DNA from: Plecoglossus altivelis
Taxonomy: Eukaryota > Chordata > Actinopteri > Osmeriformes > Plecoglossidae
Direction: 5' to 3'
Length of the DNA: 64,000 nucleotides
Assembly: GCA_036571765.1 (NCBI GenBank)
Contig: BROE01000015.1
Location: 5,757,993 to 5,821,992, forward strand
The notes beneath the pieces are model-generated. The model searched no databases. It saw only the letters and a list, made by a program, of their open reading frames with translations, and was not told the DNA's origin. This document shows, in pieces, positions 38,259 through 51,400 of this stretch (positions within the stretch are counted from its first letter, which is position 1; each line of letters opens with the position of its first letter). Made by a program: the position numbers and the translations under genes.

Positions 38259-38297
38259 CGTGTGTGTGTGTCTGTGTGTGTGTGTGTGTCTGTGAGT

Positions 38298-38383
<86 letters not shown>
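38259..38383 (+). repeat. long TG microsatellite
   Basis: About 125 bp of nearly pure TG with a few TCTG interruptions at the left end. Likely highly polymorphic in length. Confidence 0.95.
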
Positions 38384-38385
<2 letters not shown>

Positions 38386-39837
38386 GAGCAAAGTAGCATG
38401 TGTCTCTGGGGGTGTCTGCTCTCACCATTAGGATTACTTATTCACCAACAAAAGCTCAACTGTTGCTAAGGGACCTCTTCAGAAAACGAATTAACCAATC
38501 CTGGAGAACAATGGATTCTGTTGCATTCAAATGCTTTCTGCGACAGTGGAGTGTTCACATTAAACAGTCCCTGATCGCTCGCATGCATTTTTCATTTTTG
38601 ATACATTTTCTCTCAGGTGAAAATGAAAGGTAAAAGAAAGACTGTCTGCAGGCAGTGAAGGCGCACTGAGTGATTCCACACCTCGTATTGTCACATTGAT
38701 CATTGCTGCATCTGTACACACCCGCCCTGCTTCCTCACAGTGCTTAAGGTCCTCAGAAGGAGATATGTTTCTACCTTATTGCTCACCTTACGTAATACTC
38801 TGTTGACACAGAAGACGTGAGCATGGGAGCTGAATGAGTAACCATGGCCTTGTCCGTCACAACAATTCTTTTGAAAGCACCCTTGAAGAACGTGCATTGT
38901 CTTTGTGATTTGCCTGCTGTCCTTCTGTAATAACGCAGAGAAGCATGTGGTTCCCGTGGTGATAAACATCACAAACATCACACATAATGGAACCTATTAG
39001 CATGCGTGAGCTTCTGATCTGATGTTCAGGGACTAATGAGGTTGAACCATTGCGACTGTACCCATTCGAGGGCTATATCCTCATGTTCACCTCTTGTAAA
39101 CCATGTCTTTGTCTATTAGAAAGCGTGGGTTCCGCTGTGTCACTTTCTGTGACTCGTCTCCGGCGGTCGAAATGAATCATCGCTTTGAATCCGGGCCTTG
39201 TTGCTCCAGACGAGGCAGATTTGTGGCGATTTGTGCCAACGTTCAAGCTGTTCCTCAATACTGGGTGCGCAGGTACAGCTCTACCGAACCTCCTTGCTTG
39301 TTCACACCAAGCTTTTACAAACCGCACCTCTGTGGGCCACAAATTGCAGGTCATCGGGTTTCACTGCAAATGAATACCGCAGGCATTGTCAGGGGTGTTT
39401 ACGGGAAAAGCTGTAGCATGCATTACTGTTCCAATTATGCTATTTCTGTTATCTCAAGGTAAGTAAATGAATGTGCAAATGAAGTACACACTCTATTATC
39501 TTGCTTAAAGCAGCACACATTTGTGGAGTAGGGAGAGGGAATGGCTTCTGCATTTTTTTAAACAGAGCTCTTGCTTGCTGAGACAGAGACTGATCTGTCA
39601 TGCACGCACGCGTTTTCTCATGTAGGTCACATGACGAAGGCACATGCATGGGCTAGTTGGTTTATGCCGTCCCTTAGAGTGAACTTCACTGACTCGCACC
39701 TTTTCTCGTCTCCCCCTCTCGGTCTGACCATTTGATGGGAAACACAAACCCTTCGTTCTGGCTGCTTTATTTCAAAGATATATTTTGGGCTTTCGATTAC
39801 GGACGCAGTTGGAAAGAATGAAAGGAAGACTCAGAGG

Positions 39838-39903
39838 AAATGGCTCAAGCTGGAATTAAACCCAGGGTCCTGCATTAATACCTTAGCCTGAAAGCCACTA
39901 GGG
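39838..39903 (-). repeat. tRNA-like relic, possible SINE head
   Basis: Read on the minus strand it starts TGGCTTTCAGGCTAAGG (A-box-like) and contains GGGTTTAATTCC (B-box-like, compare GGTTCGAATCC). TGGCT and AGCCA could pair as an acceptor stem, and CTGG/CCAG as a T stem. The arms are too degenerate for a functional tRNA. Confidence 0.35.
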
Positions 39904-41040
39904 TTTACACATGGCACCCCTTAATGTGATCTTTTTTAACAGCTTGATACAGCACAGGCAGAGCGACGTGTTGAGATGACAAAATCCCAGTGAGACTTTC
40001 TCACCAACAATGTGTGACTGCAGTATCACATCCCTGTAAGAGAGATATCCACTAAGAGCCTCTGTGTTACTCTACAGATTTGAGCGTGACAAAAACCAAC
40101 ACAACCTGCATAATAATCAAGTAAATTGACAACAAACGACAATGTAAAAAATGGCAGTAAATCTGAGTTGACAGAAACGTGTTTGATCGATCTCAAGGCA
40201 GCCGAGAGCAGCGGTTTTGAAAGCAGCTACATCAGGGAGCTCCTGACTAACCCTTCTGTCACACGACAACATTCCCCTCTCCAAATCCTGTAGTAGCTAC
40301 GATTTCCTCCACTTCGAATCAGTGCTGAACCAGAGATACTGCCACAATAACTTCAAGGCGATGCGCCATTATTTTTACACTTAGTTCACTAAGGAAAGGT
40401 CAAGCAATAAATGAAAAACCAAAATGAGGATGGTAGAAACAGATAAAATGACATGTTTTCCTTCGGTTTCCTGTTCCTTCGTCCTTCTCTGTGGACAGCT
40501 TCCTGTTTATGCCCGGGTTTCGACATTTGCTCCTTTTCTGAAGTGCAGATGCTCGCAGAGAAAGTCCACATCCAGTTCCTGTTGGTGTGCAAGGTGTGAA
40601 GCCAGGGGAGGAGAGACGGTGTGAGAGAGAGAGACCCCAGGAGAGACACGATGTAAGCGCATTCTCGCTCGATGCTCTGGGAAACGGATGAGGGATAGAA
40701 GACAATAGTCAATTAGACCGCCAAGTGTAACCCACCGGGGGAATCAACAGAGAGGGAATGCTGAGTGGGTTAAACACAAGGGTGCAGCATGGGAAACCTC
40801 CAGCTCCAAGCGTTGCTCAAAGCGTTGGAGAAATCAAGACACTGTAACAAGACCCCGCTCCGCCTCCGAGTCACTGTAGGCACACCAGGTGTTTGAAAAG
40901 AGATGTAAAACATTATCCATTCAATTGAGCTGCTTGGTTTCGAGAAGAGGCAAGGCAAAGAAAAACGATGAAAAAAGGAAAAAATCTCAATCTAATGTCT
41001 CACCCTCTCACAACCCTCCCCTCTGGTTTCTCTAACAAGC

Positions 41041-41147
41041 TCTCTCTCTCTCTCATTCTCTCTTTCTCTCTCTCCACCCCTCTCTCTATCTCTATCGCTC
41101 TCTTTTTCTCTATCTCTCTCTTTCTCTCACTCTCTCTCTTTCCCTTA
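41041..41147 (+). repeat. CT-rich simple repeat
   Basis: Interrupted CTCT/CTTT array of about 105 bp. Confidence 0.9.
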
Positions 41148-41496
41148 GCTGTTTTTGTGCTCGGTTTTACGGCATTTACCCTGCAGGATTCAGAATTGGT
41201 GTGTGTGCTACTGGGCTGTAGTGCGTCGGACCTAATTACGCCAAGCACCTCCAGCACTTAGGTTTTTCCTGTCTGTCACCTCACTGTATTGGTCCCAGGA
41301 CAAACAGTATGGATGGAGATGCACCCTCCAACTCATAGACATGCAGGGCAGCTTATGAACAGCACTTTCCCACATCATCACTCAGAACCGCACCTGCTCT
41401 GCACCACTTTACACCCACCCGGTTTGCTATGCTTGAATGCTAATGTATGAGAGTGAGGTGATGGACATGCACTTTGATGCTAGATGTACAGCAACC

Positions 41497-41815
41497 CTCT
41501 CTCTCTCTCCCTCTCTTCCTCTCTCTGCCCCCTTTCTTCCCCTCTCCTTCTCCCCCCTCTCTTCCTCTCTTGGCCCCCCTTTCTTCATCTCTCCTTCTCC
41601 CCCCTCTCTTCCTCTCTCCTTGCCCCCTCTCTTCCTCTCTCCCCCCTCTCTCTTCCTCTCTCCTTCCCCCCTCTCTTCCTCTCTCTCCCCCCTCTCTTCC
41701 TCTCTCCTTCCCCCCTCTCATCCTCTCTCCTTCCCCCTTCTCTTCCTCTCTCTCCCCCCTCTCTTCCTCTCTCCTTCTCCTCCCTCTCTTCCTCTCTCCC
41801 CCCTCTCTTCCCTTC
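41497..41815 (+). repeat. CT-rich minisatellite
   Basis: About 320 bp made of imperfect copies of units such as CCCCCTCTCTTCCTCTCTCC. All three forward frames and one reverse frame stay open across it, producing spurious reading frames of 118-187 codons. It is strongly strand-asymmetric (pyrimidine on plus). Confidence 0.9.
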
Positions 41816-44507
41816 ACCCTTGCTCTCTTCCTATTTTTAAATGGGAACGCAACACTTACACCTGCAGGAGGAAGATTCCCCCTTGCAAAATGCACATAGT
41901 TACCGTGTTCAACACGTGGGAATCTGTTTTGTGTTGCTTTGCCGTAATCCTTCTCCTCCACAGCGTCACAGGGATGACACGCAGAGAGCCTGTGCTATAA
42001 GGAGGTTACTGAAAAACTCCCAAAGCTGTGGGGAATTAGGTATAACTGTCGCTGATTTGGACTGTTTCAATCAGCCATCTCATGTAGGAACGCATGAATT
42101 ATCTCTGTGTTCCTGTGAAATATGGGGTAGAATGCCTTTTTTATTTTGTAGGATTGCTAAAACATATGCATTTCTGTATGGGAGCACTTTTCAGTGTGTC
42201 TCAGTTTTTGTATCTGTATCTGTATTTGTATATTGATTTTCACTGTGACGTGTTTGGACTGGGCATACGCATTTGGCGGTGATTTCTTCATCATTGTTTG
42301 TGTTCTGATTCTGCTCAGACCTCATTGAGTTTATATTTTGAGATGAAGGGTAATGTAACGAACCGTAAAGGTCCTCTATGTGTAATTTCACTGTGAGGTA
42401 AACATGCTTACCTGGGAGAAATAACTGACAGAGCCTATAATTTGTCTATAATAGACCAAATGAGTAATTGCCAGGGGAGAGAGAATATGTCCCCTCATTT
42501 ATCCATAACAATTGTAATAAGCTTTAGATTTCACTGTGATCTTTAGATGACAAAAAAAGCTTTGGTAAATGGGCTTTCAGGTCAGCTTTGCAGCAATAAT
42601 CTGATAATACCTTGATTTTATTTGACTTTTTCCCCGAACCCTTGAGACACGATATTTCACCACAGAGCACTTACCCCTTTAAAAGCTCACCATGCATTAT
42701 TTTTGTTTATATGTACCACAATACGTTTGTATCGTCAACCTTGGTAAACTAACATCTGTTAAATAAAATCAGTCAAATTCGTCAGCATGTCATCAACATT
42801 CAAATCACAAGAGGCAGTTTCAAAGAGAAAACCACAAATATTTAATAAATGATACTAAATTATTGATTACTGTTTCAACCCCCTTCCGGTCATTAGATAG
42901 CATTGTTGTTTTAGTTCATACTTTTTGTATTAATTACCAAGCATTACATGTGGTGGGAAGTGATAAGTTAAATGCTCTAGTCATCCAAACATTTCCACAT
43001 CCTTTCAGTTACAATGCTGTAGCAAGCTTAACTGCTTGCCACAATAGCATGTTTCCGCACAAGAACACATAAATCTAGAATGTGATTCTATTGAGGAAAG
43101 ATTTTTAACCAGGTGGTGTTTTGGGATAAATAAAGCTGTAATCCCCCTTAGAACATCACCGCTTACTCACTAATAACACCCTGCATTCTGCTGCAGCAAC
43201 CCAGCATTCTGAGAGACACACAGTGCGTGTGTCTTAATTAATCTTTAATAGTTTTCCGAGGTATATTTAAAACACTTGATGCTCAGCTAGTGTGAAATCG
43301 GAGTCTGAATCAGCTGGCAGTCTCAGGCCCTTTGGCTGGTCACAGACAGACCACGTCTCCTTAGGACTGATTTTTTAACCAGACTTTTCTAAATTCATTT
43401 CATGGCTTGGTGACCATCTAAATTACTTGTTTGTCAAACTCCCCTTCCACCGAAAACTTGCGAGCGCTCCTTTTTTTCAGACGCTAGGGGTGCATACTAC
43501 AAGTGTGTATCTTTCCTTGGCCCAGGCAACGATCAAGCTCGGTGAATACTGAAGATAAAAGGTAAAGCGTAGCTTCCTGTAAGTCCCCCATCATCCCATG
43601 TTTTACATGCGATCTCCCGAATAAAGCACGAAGTAGGTGAGAGAAAACGACAATATTATCAACGACAACAGGTTGGTTACTTTGGAAGGTTCTGAATGGG
43701 CTCTGGCGCAGGTGGCATCCGAGCCGTGCCAAGGGTGATGTTGTTAAACCCACAGGATTAGGAGGAGGGAGTCCGTGAGGTATTGTTAGATAAAGAGAGA
43801 GGAGAGGGAGTGAGAGAGATAGAGAGGAAGAGAGCGAAGGACAGAGAGAAAGCAAGAGGGATGAAAGAAAAGAGAGGGGAAGAACGGAGGGGAAGAGAGC
43901 TTGACAAGGTAGACGGAGGAAAGAGAGTAAACCTATCTTTCACTGTAAATCCTTTTACTGTAAGATAACAAATACACATACAGTGTATTATTAATATTCC
44001 CAGGGATTATAAACAAGCATGGAGTACAGCAGCCATGTTTGCTTTGAAGGACCCTGAAAGGCTTCCATGGAATTCATTTTTTTGCCTGTATGTTTATTGT
44101 GAAGTAGCGTGCGCTGTCTTTGCATACTGTCTGTGTTTGCTAGCTTCACAAGACATGTATTTGTCCAGTACTCAACGCGAACAATATCATAACACGAGTG
44201 CATCGGATAAGTTCATAGTTCAAATGTGAAACTAAACGAAGGAGGTTTTATAGAAACACACCCAAGAGGTGACTTTATTTATCATCATCGGAACAACAAA
44301 TGAGTCAACAGAAAGTGATCACACAGCAAGTAAACGAAGTAGAGCAACAACATAAAACAGTAATACCGTCTACAATGCTTCCTCACTCTTGATTTGACAG
44401 AACAGCAACATGAGTTTAAATATTCTACTCCAAGGATGTCTGTTGACAGACCCAATGGATACGATCTCAGTCCGTGACCATGACCAGTGGGAGTGAAGCC
44501 TACAGAA

Positions 44508-44590
44508 TGGAGGTTACAGAATAGAGGTGAGGTATAATATGGATGTGAGGTACAGCATGTAGGTAGAACATGGAGGTAGAGCATGTTGAT
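44508..44590 (+). repeat. degenerate short tandem repeat
   Basis: About six imperfect copies of a 12-13-bp motif related to ACAGAATGGAGGT / GAACATGGAGGT lie in otherwise unique sequence. Confidence 0.5.
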
Positions 44591-45133
44591 TAGTTTAAGT
44601 CTGACAGTCCTTGAGGGAGACGTCCTGCGTGTTACTTTATTGTTTGGCAAAATACATTTAGTATAAACTATATGGTACACAAGCTTAATCAAAGACCGAT
44701 TAGAGATCAATAACATGCATGTCACACATTTACAAAACACTTTATTGGACTGACATGACAGGCGTTCTACCTTCAACATCTTGGATGTTCAACAGTAAAC
44801 CACAATACTTACGTGAAACAATGACAGGCCTTTTATCGGTTTGCTTGAATCTAGCAAGACACTCATCGTTGAATTCAAATAATCGATGACTGAGTAGTGT
44901 ACAATCACTTGACAAATATTCAGTGTATATTTTTGTGTTTTTACAGTCAAGGTGATTACAGTAAAAGTTGAATATGAGGGCTTTTAATTCCATTCATGTT
45001 ACATTCACCTTGTCAAGTATGCAGCAGTCGTAAACATCTTAGCCCAGGTCATTTGACAGTTCAATACCAGGCATACGGCGTCACCACAGGCAGGGGCCAT
45101 GTCACATACAAAGTCAGACACCATGGCAAGAAG

Positions 45134-45181
45134 AAAAAACACTGCAGGGAACCCTTGCCAGGGTTCCCTGCAGTGTTTTTT
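45134..45181. repeat. perfect 21-bp inverted repeat (palindromic hairpin)
   Basis: AAAAAACACTGCAGGGAACCC is matched exactly by its reverse complement after a 6-bp loop (TTGCCA). The 48-bp palindrome lies about 830 bp downstream of the npffr2 stop. Its flanks show no extended homology between sides. Confidence 0.95.
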
Positions 45182-45494
45182 GAAATTAAATGAAACAGAT
45201 GTCAGTCTTTGCTCAAATGCCACTCGTAATGACCATCAAGTGCAAAAAAATGGACATTCCCTGCTCTGCTGACAAAACGTTGATTATACTTCCTTGACTT
45301 TCAGTCTCATAGGTCATATTTAACCTGCAAAACAAAAATAAGAAAAACCATGTATCATGTATCAAGGAATTGATAACTCTATTATCTAATAACAGAATAC
45401 TTAAAGAAGACACTTCAAAGAACAATTGATAGCTGTATATTTTGTTCAGCATCTGAATATGATGAGCAGTGATTCCTTTGCTGAGGAAAATTCA

Positions 45495-45500
45495 TTTATT
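45495..45500 (-). terminator. candidate poly(A) signal of npffr2
   Basis: TTTATT (AATAAA on the minus strand) about 500 bp past the npffr2 stop. Another lies near 44,274, so the end is not certain. Confidence 0.4.
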
Positions 45501-46005
45501 GTTTCCCCAATTTTATGATATTTGATGGTTTTAGGGATTGTTTTAATGACACTTGACTGGGCGTCAAGTGATTTTTAAGTACTGAATAATTAAAATATAT
45601 TATTCATGCTTGTGTTTCCCATTACAAAAGTTACAACTTTTTGGAGATGTGAGATTCAAGAGCAAATGTTAATTACATCAGTAATCATCCTTGATTACAA
45701 TGTATAACCAGCTATTATAAAGTATAGGCAAGCCACCATCGTTGGTTCCCCCCACTGCACACAAAAATATATTTAGTGCGCAAAGGAAAATGTGTGCTAA
45801 ATAATTCATGGGAACAGATTTGAACAGTTTGAGAGTATATGCATGTATGGCCCACACAGATGTGCATAGATTATCACACAAGCAATATTAAACACAACCC
45901 TTCAGGGCAGTGTGTTCTCGTATTTTTAGAGACAATCTCTGTTTAGTGCTTAGAGTTGTATTGATTTTCTTAGCTGTGGTGAGGCACTGTTTGCCAAGGC
46001 TGTGC

Positions 46006-48347
46006 TTAATGGCTTAAAGAAAAATGTGTGTTGTGTGTTTCGCATGGGAGATACAGTACCTTCTCCAGATCTTCCATAATCAGATCCTGTTCTTTGAAGT
46101 CGCTCCCAGCAGAGGATTGGCCCTGCTCTTGACTAGGCGCTCGCCCATTCACCTTCGACCCTGACCTCAATCCCAAGCCGGAGCCGTCTACTGATGGGAG
46201 GTGCATGTTGGTCGGCAGCACGGCGTTGCCCTGGATACGGTGCGAGTACGTCTTTTGGTGCTCCATGGCTGCGGAGCACAGCTGGAACTTGAACGCAGCC
46301 TGGAAGCCCCTACGGAAGTTTTCATTGAAAAAGCCGTAGATGATGGGGTTAATGCTGCTGTTGAAGAAGGCCAGCCAGTGGGCCAGCGGGTACACGTAGA
46401 TGTTGATGACGCGGTACTGGCGCTCTGTCAGGCTGGCATAGTCACTCAGCATCATCAGGGTCCACAGTGGCAGCCAGGACAAGATAAAAAGAAGAGCCAC
46501 TACCAGAAGCATCTTAATAACCCTCTTCTTTTTCTTTGACACAGTCTGGCGGTTCTCCAAGGCAGCCTTCCCTCCCCCTCCACGGCCTCCATGGCCCCCA
46601 CCAGCCCCTGCCCTGCTGCCGCACCCTCCCCTACTCCTGCTCTCCACAGAGGCGGGCATGGACGTTTTGAAGAGGGTAATACCGATGCGGGCGTACATGA
46701 TGACAATGAGACTAAGGGGCGCCAGGTAGATGTTGGCAAAAAGGACGGTGGTGTAGATTTTCCTCATCTCTTGATTGGGCCAATTCTCTCGGCACCAGTA
46801 AAAGGGCTGGCTGTTGTTGCCATCTTCTCCCAGGAGAATCCGAATGCGTTGCTCCTTGGTGACCTGTAGCATCACCCCAGATGGACACATAATGGAGATG
46901 GCCAGGACCCATATAATGACAATTATCAGCGTGGAGGTAGAGATGGTGAGCTTTTGTTTGAAGGGGTAGACGATGCAGCGGAACCTGGTAACCAGGAAAG
47001 AATCAAAGGGGTAATACATTCTCTCTCCTCGTTCTCCAGTCGCACATGCCATTTGATTGATGTTCTTTCTCTTAAAGGTTTATGTCACATTTAACTACAA
47101 CCAATGTGATCAATGTAGTTATGATCCATGACTCCTCAAATCTTGGCGTATATACCAGTCTTATCATTGCAAGCACATCCTATTGACCTATCAGAACATG
47201 GCTGGGTTCAGTAAAAGTACTTTTATGTCCCCATTGAGAAAACCCATTCTCATAGAGAATATGTTTTGAACAAACCTCACCTGTCAACGGCTATGGCAAC
47301 CAGAGTGAAAACGGAAGCAGACACTGATATTCCTTGGACCATTCCGCTGAGCTTACACACAAGCTTGCCAAATGGCCAACCTGACAACATCAAACAGAAT
47401 ATCAGTTGTTATACCTATTCAACTATTGTTGCTTGAAGTCATATGACAAGTGTTGAGTTCTTCAAAGGACAGCTCATCTTTATACTAAAAAGAGCTGTGA
47501 GAATCTTTTGATTTGTCCGAAAACGGCTAAAGTCGATCCCAAATGATTGGTTTAAGCCCTGGAGTTTTAGTCCAGAAATTGAAATTGAGTTGTGAGGCTC
47601 ATTAAGAATCTATTAACCTACAGTTGGTCTTGACAACATCATTTGAATAATAATGTTTCACATCACAGGTATATCTCTATTCTATCGCCACACATCTGTT
47701 AGTAGGCATCAAATCATGTTCATTATCTTTTCATGCTTTATTCGTTAACAGCCATATCATATTCAAAAGGAGGCCATAGACAAGCTGTTGGTTACCAAGC
47801 CTACAGTGGTAAGTGAGGCTTAAGGTGCAGAGGGAATTTCCAGTGAAGATTCTATACCAAAGGTTTGACAGCTGACGTATCTATATTCTTCCTCGAAATT
47901 GTCGTGAGACATCTCGGGGGCACGGTATTGAAGCAGCTCACAACTAAAGCATCACTGCTGACATTTAAAGCTACCACCTCACACAGCCTGGAAGCCACTA
48001 TCTGGCCGGTGGGACCCACCTGTGATGATGTTGTCCACCAGTGTGGTTGGCATGCAGAAGATGCCAACCAGCAGGTCACTGATTGCCAGGTTCAGGATGA
48101 AGAGGTTGGTGACGGTGCGCATGTTCTTGCTCCGCAGCACGATAAAACACACCACGCCGTTGCCAACCATGCACACCAGGAAGATGAACAGGTAGGAGAT
48201 GATGAAGACGGCTGCGACGGAGGGCTCGTGCAGGTAGAAGCCCACGTACGTGATGTTCTGCTGGAGCGTGGAGCCAAGCGGTTCTGTCGAGGAGTTGAGC
48301 ATGCTCCAGTCCGCTGAGGTTATGTTGGGTCCTAGGCTTTGGGTCAT
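46006..48347 (-). CDS. npffr2: npffr2, neuropeptide FF receptor 2 (class A GPCR)
   Basis: Three coding exons join in phase: 48347-48020, 47380-47281 and 46984-46006 (1,407 nt, 468 aa). The N-terminus carries NIT/NSS glycosylation sites. TM1-TM2 lie in exon 1 (NLFILNLAISDLLVGIFCMP), TM3 in exon 2 (FGKLVCKLSGMVQGISVSAS, then AVDR), TM4-TM7 in exon 3. DRF replaces the usual DRY. TM7 has NSSINPIIYGFFNENFRRGF with the NPxxY motif. The last loop and helix 8 match NPFFR2 better than NPFFR1 (WCRENWPNQEMRKIYTTVLF). NPFFR2 is a Gi/o-coupled plasma-membrane receptor for RFamide peptides (NPFF, NPAF) that modulates pain and feeding. Intracellular loop 3 has an unusual Gly/Arg-rich insert. The initiator chosen is the first after which all evidence is receptor-like; MSGF five codons upstream sits on a likely splice acceptor. 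Confidence 0.93.
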
Positions 48348-48376
48348 GGTGAAACCTGACATAAAGGTGAAGTGTG

Positions 48377-48399
48377 TGTGCGTGTGTGTGTGCGTGCAT

Positions 48400-48438
<39 letters not shown>

Positions 48439-48496
48439 TGAGAGAGAGAGAGAGAGAGAGAGATAGAGAGAGACACAGACAGACAGACAGACAGAC
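48377..48496 (+). repeat. TG / GA / CAGA compound microsatellite
   Basis: Just upstream of the npffr2 first coding exon: TG (48,377-48,435), GA (48,436-48,472) and CAGA (48,474-48,496). On the npffr2 strand it forms the pyrimidine/CA-rich end of the preceding intron. Confidence 0.9.
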
Positions 48497-48499
48497 GGC

Positions 48500-51400
48500 G
48501 AGAGTGAGATAGAGAAAAAAACATACTGTAGATGTACACCGTGAATACCAGTACACTGAGTAGAAAGACTTGAATACAGACAACTAGCTGTTTACCTTTG
48601 ATGTACTGGTTAGTACTGTCAAAATGTCATGATTACAAATGTGTCCATGTATGTGTTTTCCATCAGAAGCAGATATTATGGCCCCGGGTGGTTGCAAATA
48701 GTCTTGATCAAGTGGTGTGTGCTCATTGGAAAAGAAGTTTTCAATAATAAGTAGTTTCACTAAATCGTCCAATCATTCCCATAGAGACAGATAGACACGC
48801 ACGACAGCCTTGCAGCAGTACCGAACTTACCGGAAGGAGGTATTGATTGGTAATTACAGATATCAACAAGAACTGCTCATAAAATCAATAAACCTCTTTT
48901 CTCTTTTGAAAATTCTGGAATGATCCCGTCAACTGTATGCTGCCTCACATAAGCCATTGACCAAACTGGAAAAACACACCAACTCGGATCGCACCGTTTG
49001 TTTCTCGTTTTTTTTAAATTCAAGCATATTTTGCCTCTCTTTCCAAAGAATCGTTGTCTTTTTATATCTTTGATTATTTACAAATACTGGACACTTTAAA
49101 ACCTTCACTGTCGACAGCTCAACGACTTATTGAACGTTTATGTAAAGATGATTAATTGGAGCATAATTATTATACGGGTCATGATCAACTAAATATGATT
49201 ATTTAGAAATATATTATGTTAAGACGTAAATATCAACGCACTATGATATTGATAATAAACTATATTGGCAGCCATTATTCACAATATAAATATATTATTA
49301 GAAGTAGAATCAAATACCAAAACTGCATTTTGCCATTTCGAACCCAGACAACAGTGTGACAAAGCATAGCTCCACCTGAAATGAACAACTACAAACGCAG
49401 TTTACCTGTGCCCAATCACTTTACACAAGTCGCACGCCCCCAAAAACAACACTATCGAGGACCACCTTTGATTTTCTCATTCTAAATAGGCCCACCAGTA
49501 ATAGTATAATCATGTATCATTATCAGTAGAAGTGTGCGAGATTGTAGCCCACTTCATAGTTTGGGTATTCCCAGTTTGATTTAGTAATATTGAAAAAATT
49601 GGCGATGGGATAAAATAATAATTCATAATAAAGCCATACCTTTACGAAACTATTCGGATGTCCAAAGTATTCCTTCTTCTTTTGCCTTAAAATAGGTTGA
49701 CAATGAATAAAAATGAAAAAAGATGTAAGTCCATTAACAGATGTACACACCACTTGAGAGAAGTACACGGCAGCTCCGCACAGCCTCCACAGCAGGCTGA
49801 CTGCTAGAACTGCGCTGTACTCTCGCGCTCCGCTAAATTTGACACTTGCTACAGCAGTGAGCAAATGCAATAGATGATCTCGCGGGGTTGGCCCAAATCA
49901 AACCACCAGTTAGTGTCTACTTCACCAGGGGGCTGATTAAGATCAGACACGAGCTCATTCACCTAAGTGAAATGCTGTCTTACAATGTGTAATTGGCATG
50001 TCATATCATGGTATAACCACTGTACCATAGACAGGATTCCATTTCTGGCACTATTGTTTCAGGGGGTTTGACCACCTATGGGGCAAAACACTCCACTTAT
50101 TGTCAAACTAAAAGTCCTTTCATAAACCTTGTGTCACACGTTGCGTACATATTGCCTTGACACAAATCAGCACCTATGCTGGCATACCTTTGAACCTTTC
50201 TCTTTGTGACAGTCATCAAACAGTGAGGCAACTTGAAAGTGCGGTTAATGGGAGATCAGCCAGCATGCCTCGCACACTACAGTCTCACCCTTTAAAAACA
50301 ATTGATGTTATGATGGACAACTGCAGGGTTCCATTTGCATTGTACATGATCGGCATTCTCTTCGGGTGGCATTTACCGTAGCAATTTCCACATTGAATCG
50401 AGGTTGAAGGGCAGGATAACTACCGAGAAAATCTGGGATGACAGATTCCCACTGATCAGATGCGTCTGGTCTCCAACACTAACTGTACAGTAAACAACCA
50501 ACAACGTTCCCTTACGTCCCGGCCGGACCTCCCCCATGATGTACGATGCATCGTTTTAGAAGAAAAACCCTTCATTAACCCTTCAAATCGTGACCCACAT
50601 ACACACACGCTCTTGTATAGGATCGGCGGTACACACACTTTGTGTTTTGCTTCAGTATATTTCTGCTCTCTTCCCTCCAAATGTAGCCTACGGCACTGGG
50701 CACCAGGTTAGATTCAGAATGGTACTTGGCCATACCATGAATACATTACAGTAGTCGAAGTGCATTCAGGAAATCAAGTGAATACATAATACAGTGTAAT
50801 AGCACAACGCATTCTCCATTGTACTGCATGTATTAGTCGTGTCATATGGGGAATATAGGTTTCTAGGTTGATTGGTTTTCAGAATCCGAGCTTTTTATAG
50901 CAGATGTTCTGTTATGATAGTGCGTTTGTTTACAGAACGTGTTTTTACGCGCGTGTGTGTGCTTATGAACCACGCGGACGCTTTTAGTCACTAATCTCGA
51001 ATCTTTATTCACAGATTACAAACGTGCCGTCACTATATTTCCTGTCTTTAAATGCATTTGGCCTCTGTCGACCCCCTCGTGCATTGCAGGCAAGCAAGAT
51101 AAGGTTAGATGTTCAGTCAACAGGAAATTAGTCCCTAAAGGTCGGCGTTTTCTTCCATATAGGAGACCGTCAGCAATTAGTATATGCCTCAATGCTCTTT
51201 TTGTCTCCACCAAAAGCACGTTTGTATCAACTCAGTCTTTATCAAGTGTAAATACTGTTTTAAAAATTTATTAAATAAATATCAAATAAAAATGAATTTA
51301 TTTTGTGGTGCTACGAATGTGTCCACTCATAGAACCATTAGATTTGTATGAAATGATGAAGGTCTTAATGAAAACAGTTCATTAAGACCTTAATGAATCA

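Larger units (their letters stand above)
32429..45494. other. gene-poor, repeat-rich intergenic region
   Basis: About 13 kb up to the npffr2 3' end with no exon of a recognised family. No ADAMTS3, the mammalian neighbour of NPFFR2, was found. Contents described separately: a split direct repeat (35.8/37.1 kb), a long TG array (38.3 kb), a tRNA-like relic (39.9 kb), CT arrays (41.0-41.8 kb) and a perfect palindrome (45.1 kb). A purine-rich tract lies at 43,795-43,930. Confidence 0.5.

Noticed and set aside
39103..39462. 119-codon plus-strand frame with several cysteines
   Set aside because: Cysteine spacing fits no zinc finger I know, it has no partner exons, and composition is unremarkable.
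41437..42000. Frames of 118-187 codons on both strands
   Set aside because: They come from the CT minisatellite (Ser/Leu/Pro or Arg/Glu/Gly runs), with no gene structure.
43783..43968. Charged Arg/Glu-rich small frame
   Set aside because: Produced by a GA-rich simple tract; no conserved features.
48350..48539. Upstream extension of the npffr2 frame to 186 codons
   Set aside because: The added part is His/Thr and Ser/Leu runs from a microsatellite and precedes a likely splice acceptor.
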